This document shows positions 16,193 to 21,409 of a stretch of 21,409 nucleotides of DNA, in pieces; within the stretch, counting starts at the first letter, position 1; every line of letters begins with the position of its first letter. The notes under the pieces were generated by a model, which saw only the letters and a list, made by a program, of their open reading frames with translations, was not told the origin of the DNA and did not search any database. The DNA comes from an uncultured Bacilli bacterium (lineage in GTDB: Bacteria > Bacillota_I > Bacilli_A > RF39 > UBA660). Made by a program: the position numbers and the translations under genes. Location of the stretch: assembly GCA_947625365.1 (NCBI GenBank), contig CANQNZ010000011.1, positions 1-21,409 on the forward strand. Direction: 5' to 3'.

Positions 16193-18166
16193 TTATTTAA
16201 CTTTTTTTACATAATCACAAATTATCTCTGCTATTTTTTCTTTGCCAATTGATGCATCTAAACACAAATCATAATTTTCCGGATTATCCCATTTTTGCCC
16301 AGAAATTATTTCATAGTAACTAGCGCGATTTTTATCTGACTTCAAAATATTTTTGCGGGCTTTATCTTTCGTATCATTATACATTGCCATAACATTTTTA
16401 ATTCGATAATCTAAATTAGCATAAATAAAGATTTTTACTAAATGAGGATTATCTTTTAAAACATAATCAGCAGCTCGCCCTACTAAAACACATGAACCTT
16501 TAGAAGCTATCATTTTAATTGCTTTTTCTTGGGCCGCAATAGCATATTTAACTGGAGAAGTTGTCAAATATAAATCATGTAATACATCTTTACTTTGATT
16601 AATCTTGGACATAAATTCTTTATCAAGGCCACTTTCTTTAGCAGCGATGGATAACATTTCTTTATAATAGTACGGAATATTTAATTTTTCTGCGACTAAC
16701 TGACCGATAGCTTTTCCCTGACTTCCATGTTTTCGAGCAATTGTTATTATTACACCTTCTTGAGATTTTTGATAATCGGCCTGTTCTATTACTTTCTTTT
16801 CCTTAGATAAATTTTTAAAGAAAATAATAATTAATATACTGGTGACAATAATACCTAAAGCATCAGCAATTGGCGCCGCTATCAAAACTCCTTTAATCCC
16901 CATAAATTTTGGTAAAATTATAACTAAAGGAATAAAACACACTATATCTCTAGTAAGAGAAACAATTGTTGCTTTTAAAGGTTCTCCTACAGCTTGGAAG
17001 AAAATAGAAGATAGTTTAATTAAACAAGTTAGAGTAACTAACATTAAAAATACTCTAAAAGTTAAAATAGCAAATTCCATATACAATTTCTTATTAGTGC
17101 CAAAAATACTAATAATTAAACTAGGCCAAAGTTCAAAAATAATAGTAAATATTATTCCTACAATTATTGCAATAGTAACTACTTTTTTGAATGTCTCTTT
17201 TACCCTTTCAATATTTTTGGCCCCATAATTATATCCTAAAATTGGTTGAGCTCCGACGATAAGACCTACTATAATATTTATGACAATAGAAAATACTTTC
17301 ATAGCAATACCTATTACCGCAATAGGAATATCTGCCCCATATTTACTTAAAGCGCCATATTTAGCTAACATAATATTACAAACTAATGATATAGCCACTA
17401 TACTCATTTGGGTAATAAAAGTTGAAACCCCTAATTTAATAACATTTTTAAATATACCAAAATTAATTTTAAAACTCTCTTTAGTTAATTTAAATGTTTT
17501 TGTTCTAGTAAAGTAAATAACCGAAATAATAAAAGATGCTATTTGACCTATTATAGTAGCATAAGCGGCACCTTTAATACCTAAATTAAAACCAAAAATA
17601 AATATCGGGTCTAAGATAATATTAATGATAGCACCTGTAGCAGTGGCAGCCATGGAAAATCCTGGAGAACCATCAGCTCTTATAACCGCATTCATACAGT
17701 TAGCAACCATATAAATAGGTATAGCTGCTAAGATAATAACATAGTAATCACTTGCTAATTTTATACTTTTAGTACTGGCGCCAAATAAATATAATAAATT
17801 ATCTTTAAAAATGAAACCTAAAACTAAAAATATAATACTAATAATAAAAGTAATTAAAATATTGTTACCCACTGCTTTATGAGCATTTTTGGTATCTTGA
17901 CGTCCTTGACATAAAGATAAATAAGCAGCCGAACCATCCCCAAAAGCCCAAGCAAAAGCCATAGTAATAATCGTAATAGGATAAACAACTCCCGTTGCCG
18001 CATTTCCTAAATATCCTAAACTACTATTTCCAATAAATATTTGGTCTACTATATTATATAAAGAACTAATTAATAGCGATATAATACAAGGTATTGAAAA
18101 TTTTAAAAGTAATTTAGATATTTTTTCTTCCCCTAAAAATTGATTGTTTTCATCTTTTTCCATCAT
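16193..18166 (-). CDS. MATE efflux transporter fused to a cytidylate-kinase-like domain
   Basis: The 657 residues contain two parts. Residues 1-~455 are a MATE (multidrug and toxic compound extrusion) transporter with ~12 hydrophobic segments and family patterns (YNIVDQIFIGN, NCMNAVIRADGSP, GAQPILGYNYGA). Residues ~470-657 form a separate P-loop kinase domain of cytidylate-kinase-like (Cytidylate_kin2) type, with VIITIARKHGSQGKAIGQLVA as its nucleotide loop, IPYYYKEMLSIAAKESGLD, a central VLVGRAADYVL strand, and a basic region DKARKNILKSDKNRASYYE. MATE proteins normally stop at ~450 residues, so this is a true fusion. The kinase half may phosphorylate a substrate linked to export or sense nucleotides; that is inference. 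AAGGAG precedes two adjacent ATGs. It is monocistronic, with a leader hairpin and a terminator. Confidence 0.9.
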   Translation of the reverse strand: MMEKDENNQFLGEEKISKLLLKFSIPCIISLLISSLYNIVDQIFIGNSSLGYLGNAATGVVYPITIITMAFAWAFGDGSAAYLSLCQGRQDTKNAHKAVGNNILITFIISIIFLVLGFIFKDNLLYLFGASTKSIKLASDYYVIILAAIPIYMVANCMNAVIRADGSPGFSMAATATGAIINIILDPIFIFGFNLGIKGAAYATIIGQIASFIISVIYFTRTKTFKLTKESFKINFGIFKNVIKLGVSTFITQMSIVAISLVCNIMLAKYGALSKYGADIPIAVIGIAMKVFSIVINIIVGLIVGAQPILGYNYGAKNIERVKETFKKVVTIAIIVGIIFTIIFELWPSLIISIFGTNKKLYMEFAILTFRVFLMLVTLTCLIKLSSIFFQAVGEPLKATIVSLTRDIVCFIPLVIILPKFMGIKGVLIAAPIADALGIIVTSILIIIFFKNLSKEKKVIEQADYQKSQEGVIITIARKHGSQGKAIGQLVAEKLNIPYYYKEMLSIAAKESGLDKEFMSKINQSKDVLHDLYLTTSPVKYAIAAQEKAIKMIASKGSCVLVGRAADYVLKDNPHLVKIFIYANLDYRIKNVMAMYNDTKDKARKNILKSDKNRASYYEIISGQKWDNPENYDLCLDASIGKEKIAEIICDYVKKVK

Positions 18167-18206
18167 ACTTTCTCCTTTTCTAATTTAATCTCCCTTGTTT
18201 TATGCC

Positions 18207-18242
18207 AAAAAAATAACGCAAAAACTCACGTCAGTTTCTACG
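18207..18242 (-). terminator. Terminator hairpin in the 5' leader of the MATE-kinase gene (possible attenuator)
   Basis: CGTAGAAACT (18242-18233) pairs with AGTTTTTGCG (18226-18217) over ten positions (two G-U), with loop GACGTG, followed by TTATTTTTTT. It lies downstream of a good promoter at 18267-18295 and 40 bases before the MATE ATG, so full transcripts must read through it. It could instead be the terminator of the upstream Ppx-like operon with the promoter lying inside; both roles are possible. Confidence 0.7.
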
Positions 18243-18266
18243 CTTTTCAGCTGGGTCGACTTGTTA

Positions 18267-18295
18267 ATTATAGTATTTTTAAAATTTTTTTGCAA
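18267..18295 (-). promoter_or_regulatory. Promoter upstream of the MATE leader
   Basis: TTGCAA (18295-18290), exactly 17 bp, and TATAAT (18272-18267). Transcription would start near 18260 and meet the terminator hairpin within about 20 bases. Confidence 0.65.
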
Positions 18296-18324
18296 GTGAT
18301 TTTGCGCTTATAAATTTAATTTTT

Positions 18325-19212
18325 TTACGGCATAATTTTTCTTTTTAACCCATCTTCCATATTAATTTTAGTAGGAATAATATATTTGGCTTTAATTTTA
18401 TTTGCTATTAAATTAGTAGTTACTTTCATAGCTCTAGAGCCATCAAACCATAAGGGATTATCACTTTTTTTACGCACTTGATTTAAAGATGATATAAGAG
18501 CATCTTTATCATACTCATCACTCATTTTTTTAGTTATCATATATTTTTGATTTTCTGATTTATACAAACTATTTTCTAATAATTTATAACCGGCATTGTT
18601 ATACCAATATAAATGGTCCCCTCCTGCTAATATTAAAATATCAGCTTGAATGTTTATGTTTCCTATTAACTTATCAATATAATCATATACTTCATCAAAA
18701 GTACATTTAGGAATATCATCTTTTAAACTGCTAAACATTTGCGTAATATCAACAACCCCAAAACCATAATATTTTTGGGATATTATTCTACCATCATTTA
18801 CAAAGATTAACTCCGTAGAACCTCCACCACCAATAAAGATACAAATATTGCCATCATATTTTATATTACTATAACAACCTAATGCAGTATATTGCGCTTC
18901 AGCTTCTTGAGATACTACTTCTATTTCGACATTATATTTTTCTTTTATCTTTAAATTAATATTATTTAACTCATTAGCACTAATATTTCTAAAAATACTA
19001 CATCCATAAATATGAATATTTTCTGTATATGAAGAAGATTTTTTTATAACAGAAAACAATTTATTTAAATCATTTTCCGCTATTTTTTGCATTTTATTAT
19101 AATTTTTCTTAAATTCAATTGTCGTATTATCTTCAAATATCAATTTTTCATCTTCATAAATATGGGTTTTAGTATTATTACTACCTATTTCAATAATAGC
19201 AAACTTTTTCAT
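18325..19212 (-). CDS. Ppx/GppA-like ASKHA-fold phosphatase
   Basis: The 295 residues show the actin-like ATPase signature of the Ppx/GppA family: IEIGSNNTK at the N-terminus (phosphate 1), SQEAEAQYTALG (about 118-129, with the catalytic-Glu region), FIGGGGSTELIF (phosphate 2) and LAGGDH late. The family hydrolyses polyphosphate or pppGpp. This is a one-module protein of about 300 residues without the HD domain of long forms, as in some Firmicutes and archaea. AGAGGT precedes the ATG and overlaps the upstream gene's end (10-bp gap), so it is third in an operon after the amidotransferase and ART-like genes. Substrate not known. Confidence 0.75.
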   Translation of the reverse strand: MKKFAIIEIGSNNTKTHIYEDEKLIFEDNTTIEFKKNYNKMQKIAENDLNKLFSVIKKSSSYTENIHIYGCSIFRNISANELNNINLKIKEKYNVEIEVVSQEAEAQYTALGCYSNIKYDGNICIFIGGGGSTELIFVNDGRIISQKYYGFGVVDITQMFSSLKDDIPKCTFDEVYDYIDKLIGNINIQADILILAGGDHLYWYNNAGYKLLENSLYKSENQKYMITKKMSDEYDKDALISSLNQVRKKSDNPLWFDGSRAMKVTTNLIANKIKAKYIIPTKINMEDGLKRKIMP

Positions 19213-19222
19213 TTTTTACCTC

Positions 19223-19924
19223 TTACTTATATATATAATTATAATATTCATTTAAAAAATGACAATTATTTTTTATATATTCTGCATTTTTTTCTATTAA
19301 ATATTTTAATAACTCACTAGCTTTGTAAATAGAATTAAAACATAAAACTTGTATTTTTCTTTTTTCAATCAACTTATTTGTTTTTGTATGCATGTTCCAA
19401 TATTCCATTTTTACATCTTGCAAGTTACTATTTTCAGTATATAACAGTTTTAAAAAACTATCATAATATCTTTTTTTTACCTCATCAATATCATTATAAT
19501 CAAAATCAATATTTTTTTCTAAGTCTAATTTTAAAAACACACTATTATCTAATATAGTTTTCATTTTAATAAAACTTTTATCACGTTTCTTTTGATTATT
19601 TAAATTTATTTTAACAATACTATTTGGCAATGATTTTATACATAATGGAAATCTCATATATATTGTTGTAGCAAACCAATATATAAATTTAGGAACATTA
19701 CTTTTGGCTGTCAACCATTTTAGCCAAACATCCATTAAATCAATTATACCCTTTTCCCCTTTTGCAAAAAAAATTTTTGATGTTTTTTCAACATATAATG
19801 AATTTTCGCCAATTCTAGGTTCAAGACCATTTTCAAAAATACTTTCTAAATTATTAATATTTGTATAATGAAAAAAAGATTGATTAGTGTCAACATATTT
19901 TATATCAATACTTTTATATTCCAT
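19223..19924 (-). CDS. HYT-motif protein, possible ADP-ribosyltransferase-like fold; unrecognised
   Basis: The protein is about 233 residues from the ATG at 19924. I chose this start because GGAGGT lies six bases before it, while the ATG two codons earlier directly abuts the ribosome site. The N-terminus reads FFHYTNINNLESIFENGLEP, then KIFFAKG. A His-Tyr-Thr followed ~12 residues later by ENGL is the opening of many ART-superfamily domains (DarT, KptA, DUF4433-like), where the His contacts NAD. I do not see a convincing complete catalytic triad, and the residual ~150 residues are unfamiliar. It has no signal peptide; a hydrophobic stretch near residues 82-92 is short. Function unknown; it sits between the amidotransferase and the Ppx-like gene. 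Confidence 0.55.
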   Translation of the reverse strand: MEYKSIDIKYVDTNQSFFHYTNINNLESIFENGLEPRIGENSLYVEKTSKIFFAKGEKGIIDLMDVWLKWLTAKSNVPKFIYWFATTIYMRFPLCIKSLPNSIVKINLNNQKKRDKSFIKMKTILDNSVFLKLDLEKNIDFDYNDIDEVKKRYYDSFLKLLYTENSNLQDVKMEYWNMHTKTNKLIEKRKIQVLCFNSIYKASELLKYLIEKNAEYIKNNCHFLNEYYNYIYK

Positions 19925-19965
19925 GTTCATACCTCCATTACATGTTGCTCTATGGCTATGACAAC

Positions 19966-20649
19966 TTATTTTTTACATATATCTATAAAATATTTAAATA
20001 TATTATTCATATTTTTATCAATCTTATATAAACTTTCAGGATGAAATCTTACTCCCATATAAAATTTTTTATTTTTTGCCTCAACTACTTCAGCATAACC
20101 ATCTTCATCAGTTGCAACCTTTTCTAATAAGGGCCAACTAGCAATTACTTTTGTATGTCTTGAATTTACTTTCATCTCTTGGCATTTAACCATATCATAA
20201 AATTTAGAAGCTGGATTAATATAGATATTATGAACGTAATTTTCCGTTATTTTATTATGTTTTTCTGGATTGGGAATTTTATATGTCGTCCCTCCTAAGG
20301 CTCTAACAATGACGTTTTGGCCACAGCATATACCTAAAACAGGAATATCATGGTCATAACAATATTTAGCGGCAATCATTTCATAGTTATCACATGCTCC
20401 TCCACCTTGAAATATAATTCCGTCACAAAGATTAATTTGGGTAATTAAGGAATTATATTCCTCTTGAGATAGATTGTTACTCCACTTATCTTCTACATCT
20501 ATTTTTTCATCTTTCGGCAATAAAATCCCTATCGCCACTGCCCCGTTATCAAATACGGCTTGTTTTATTTCATCTCTTATATACATATTAGGTCTTATAG
20601 TATTTTTATTATAATGTTTAGAAACTACCCCTATTATAACTTTGTTCAT
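19966..20649 (-). CDS. Class-I glutamine amidotransferase-like hydrolase (peptidase C26, PuuD-like)
   Basis: The 227-residue stand-alone GATase domain carries GICCGQNV (nucleophile Cys108), the oxyanion region QGGGACDNYE, VNSRHTKVI and RFHPES (His203, Glu205), giving the Cys-His-Glu triad. The family includes gamma-glutamyl-GABA hydrolase (PuuD), which cleaves gamma-glutamyl amides. No synthase partner is next to it, so it may be a gamma-glutamyl peptide hydrolase. AAGGTGG precedes the ATG. It is the first gene of the three-gene operon. Confidence 0.85.
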   Translation of the reverse strand: MNKVIIGVVSKHYNKNTIRPNMYIRDEIKQAVFDNGAVAIGILLPKDEKIDVEDKWSNNLSQEEYNSLITQINLCDGIIFQGGGACDNYEMIAAKYCYDHDIPVLGICCGQNVIVRALGGTTYKIPNPEKHNKITENYVHNIYINPASKFYDMVKCQEMKVNSRHTKVIASWPLLEKVATDEDGYAEVVEAKNKKFYMGVRFHPESLYKIDKNMNNIFKYFIDICKK

Positions 20650-20680
20650 TTTAATAAACCACCTTACTAAATATATAAAA

Positions 20681-20709
20681 ATTATACTATAAATATATAT
20701 ATATTAAAA
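20681..20709 (-). promoter_or_regulatory. Probable promoter of the amidotransferase operon
   Basis: TATAAT (20686-20681) lies 31 bases before the ATG. A weak TTTTAA (20709-20704) stands 17 bp upstream. The region between is a TA repeat. Confidence 0.45.
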
Positions 20710-20729
20710 CTCGAACCATCAAGTCCGAG
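20706..20729 (-). terminator. Terminator-like hairpin upstream of the amidotransferase promoter
   Basis: A 7-bp stem CTCGGAC/GTTCGAG (20729-20723 with 20716-20710, one G-U), 6-base loop and TTTT on the minus strand. The transcript it would end is not obvious; it may stop read-through from the right or end a small RNA. Confidence 0.5.
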
Positions 20730-20913
20730 CTTTTGACAATCTGGTACCCTAAGGATGAAGTACGACAATTTTATTTTATTAATTTCTTTTGTTTTTTGGG
20801 CATCTATCAAATAAAAAATTCACTATTACTTATATTATTTCTTAATATCTTCAATCTTATTATTTTTGACAACGCAAGTGTGTTTTCTAAATTCAAAATT
20901 TAATATTAAAACA

Positions 20914-20942
20914 TTGTGCTGTGAACAATTGTTTGTTATAAT
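20914..20942 (+). promoter_or_regulatory. Promoter of the toxin-like peptide gene
   Basis: TATAAT at 20937-20942 preceded by TGT (extended -10). TTGTGC stands at 20914-20919 with a 17-bp spacer. Transcription would start near 20949, giving a ~58-base leader. Confidence 0.55.
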
Positions 20943-20973
20943 TTTTATAGGGAAACTTAATTGTTGAGTGCTT

Positions 20974-20998
20974 GCCAACTTTCTTTTAGAAAGGAGGC
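20974..20998 (+). promoter_or_regulatory. Ribosome site of the toxin-like gene within a hairpin
   Basis: CTTTC (20979-20983) pairs with GAAAG (20989-20993) and GCC (20974-20976) with GGC (20996-20998), with a 2x2 internal loop. The paired side contains the Shine-Dalgarno AAGGAGG (20991-20997). Sequestered ribosome sites are typical of type I toxin mRNAs. Confidence 0.55.
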
Positions 20999-21006
20999 TT
21001 GATATT

Positions 21007-21096
21007 GTGAAGAAAAAAGATTTATTAATCTCATTTCTAATACTAATTATCATTTTATTAATAGTCTCTGTATTGATTCTATGTATAAAGAAATAG
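21007..21096 (+). CDS. 29-residue hydrophobic peptide, candidate type I toxin
   Basis: GTG start at 21007 with a perfect AAGGAGG nine bases upstream. The peptide reads MKKKD, then ~22 almost purely Leu/Ile/Val/Ser/Phe residues forming one membrane helix, then CIKK. This is the architecture of type I toxins and other small membrane peptides (Fst, TxpA, BsrG-like groups). It is the only plus-strand gene in the window. Its transcript has its own promoter, a structured leader and a terminator at 21136-21180, and an antisense RNA promoter converges on it at 21204-21232. The family cannot be named from sequence. It is shorter than most TxpA/BsrG members (about 38-60 residues) and similar in size to Fst and Ibs-type peptides. 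Confidence 0.65.
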   Translation: MKKKDLLISFLILIIILLIVSVLILCIKK

Positions 21097-21197
21097 CACT
21101 CAATCTAGCATAGATTAAGTGCTTAACCAAATTTAGGTAAGTACTCAACTCGGCAAAGTTAAGTCTTCCCTTTTTATTTTATGCAAGTTTCCTTGAC
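21087..21197 (-). ncRNA. Candidate antisense antitoxin RNA
   Basis: Transcription from the promoter at 21204-21232 would start near 21197 and run leftward through the complement of the toxin terminator, 3' UTR and last codons. It would reach a hairpin (21122-21112 with 21106-21096) followed by TATTTCTTT, a plausible terminator. The ~110-nt RNA would pair fully with the toxin mRNA 3' end, as in TxpA/RatA and BsrG/SR4. Expression is inference. Confidence 0.45.
21136..21180 (+). terminator. Terminator of the toxin-like transcript
   Basis: A stem of 12 pairs, with two bulged T and one C/A mismatch, runs from 21136-21150 to 21157-21169 around the loop CGGCAA. It is followed by TTTTTATTTT. Confidence 0.7.
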
Positions 21198-21203
21198 GTA
21201 TTC

Positions 21204-21232
21204 ATCATAACATAAAAACGTACTTTTATCAA
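21204..21232 (-). promoter_or_regulatory. Promoter of the candidate antisense RNA
   Basis: TTGATA (21232-21227), exactly 17 bp, and TATGAT (21209-21204) preceded by TGT (extended -10). It points leftward into the toxin gene. Confidence 0.6.
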
Positions 21233-21252
21233 GTACGTTTCCTATTATGTTA
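21208..21252. repeat. Long interrupted inverted repeat over the antisense promoter
   Basis: A perfect inner 10-bp stem AAACGTACTT/AAGTACGTTT (21216-21225 with 21231-21240) and an outer 8-bp arm TAACATAA/TTATGTTA (21208-21215 with 21245-21252), with a 4-base CCTA bulge on the right side. It could be a terminator on the minus strand (T-run after the stem) or an operator over the -35 box of the antisense promoter. Confidence 0.6.
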
Positions 21253-21280
21253 AACCTTTTTAAAAAGTCAAATAAACCAC

Positions 21281-21382
21281 AAAAAATGATGGGATACCCC
21301 AGGCGAGATGAATGCTCACATATAAAATATGCTTACTGGCATTGCCAACACATCGTTAATCCTTCACAAGTATCCCATCTAC
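21281..21382 (-). ncRNA. Structured ~100-nt RNA of unrecognised family
   Basis: On the minus strand a perfect 10-bp closing stem GATGGGATAC (21379-21370) / GTATCCCATC (21297-21288) brackets a branched interior: GATG/CATC (21354-21351 with 21310-21307), a TGGC-ATT-GCCA hairpin (21337-21347) and a CATAT/ATATG hairpin (21319-21331). The closing stem is followed by ATTTTTT, and a TATAAT (21394-21389) lies ~10 bases before it. No gene follows in the same direction for over 600 bases, so it is not a riboswitch of an adjacent gene. I see no SRP, 6S, RNase P or tmRNA signature. Confidence 0.6.
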
Positions 21383-21409
21383 AAATATATTATATCATAT
21401 TAATATAAA

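Larger units (their letters stand above)
20650..20913. other. Intergenic stretch between the amidotransferase operon and the toxin-like gene
   Basis: This contains the operon promoter, a minus-strand terminator-like hairpin at 20706-20729, and a second plus-strand promoter candidate for the toxin (TTGACA at 20866-20871, 16 bp, TAAATT at 20888-20893). Near 20739-20765 is a GC-richer stretch with a GGTACC palindrome whose role I cannot name. No protein gene is supported. Confidence 0.5.
20964..21103 (+). repeat. Nine-base inverted repeat bracketing the toxin-like reading frame
   Basis: TTGAGTGCT at 20964-20972 in the leader is complementary to AGCACTCAA at 21095-21103 at the stop codon. The 3' copy also forms a competing hairpin with 21112-21122, so two mutually exclusive folds of the mRNA are possible. 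Confidence 0.6.

Noticed and set aside
18227..18295. Known riboswitch classes (guanidine, preQ1, fluoride, ZTP, purine) for the MATE leader.
   Set aside because: None of the conserved core sequences I know is present, and the leader before the hairpin is too short for most classes.
20706..20729. GGTTCGAG on the minus strand looked like a tRNA T-arm.
   Set aside because: The flanking bases do not form a T-stem, and there is no acceptor, D-arm or anticodon arm; it is part of a simple hairpin with a T-run.
20755..20814. A plus-strand 19-residue hydrophobic frame starting MKYDNFILL.
   Set aside because: AAGG directly abuts the ATG with no spacing, and there is no clear promoter or terminator. 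It could be a decayed relative of the toxin peptide but is not supportable.
20835..21053. A 72-residue minus-strand reading frame opposite the toxin-like gene.
   Set aside because: No ribosome site and no family resemblance; its 5' end (to 21053) lies antisense inside the well-supported plus-strand peptide frame.

Overview
The window comes from a very AT-rich, Gram-positive, endospore-forming member of the Bacilli, probably an uncultured gut lineage related to Erysipelotrichales or Mollicutes. Supporting evidence: strong AGGAGG-type Shine-Dalgarno sites, a sporulation sigma-G gene followed by ylmC, a lspA-rluD pair, a sortase-type wall anchor, and A/T-ending codons almost everywhere. All conventional protein genes lie on the minus strand, so transcription runs right to left. 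The one plus-strand gene I support is a tiny hydrophobic peptide near the right end.

Left part (60-1930): a 577-residue membrane-anchored surface protein. Two features suggest it is diversified in two ways. Its promoter has a run of nine G in the -35/-10 spacer, which is a classic design for slipped-strand phase variation. Its last ~100 bp switch abruptly to C-ending NNC codons in a C-type-lectin/FGE-like C-terminus, as expected for the variable repeat of a diversity-generating retroelement (DGR). No reverse transcriptase or template repeat is in the window; they would be expected beyond the left edge.

Core housekeeping and sporulation (1933-7471): sigG, ylmC, lspA, rluD-like, a GNAT acetyltransferase and murD, ending in a terminator. 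Before sigG lies an M29 aminopeptidase with its own terminator.

Envelope and stress genes (7525-12822): a YbhN/AglD-type flippase-like membrane protein with two small membrane proteins, a sortase-anchored surface protein, a DUF362 protein and a double-PepSY membrane protein.

Metal and transport genes (12883-18295): a copZ-copA copper export operon followed by a TtcA-like tRNA thiolation enzyme. Upstream is a MATE transporter fused to a cytidylate-kinase-like domain, whose short leader ends in a terminator hairpin and may be an attenuator.

Right part (18325-21409): a three-gene operon with no function I recognise (class-I glutamine amidotransferase, ART-like HYT protein, Ppx/GppA-like protein). 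Next to it is a compact locus that looks like a type I toxin-antitoxin: a 29-residue membrane peptide with its ribosome site in a hairpin, a 5'-3' long-range pairing, a terminator, and a convergent antisense promoter over its 3' end. The window ends with a ~100-nt structured RNA on the minus strand that I could not assign to a known family. Positions 1-59 hold nothing I can name.
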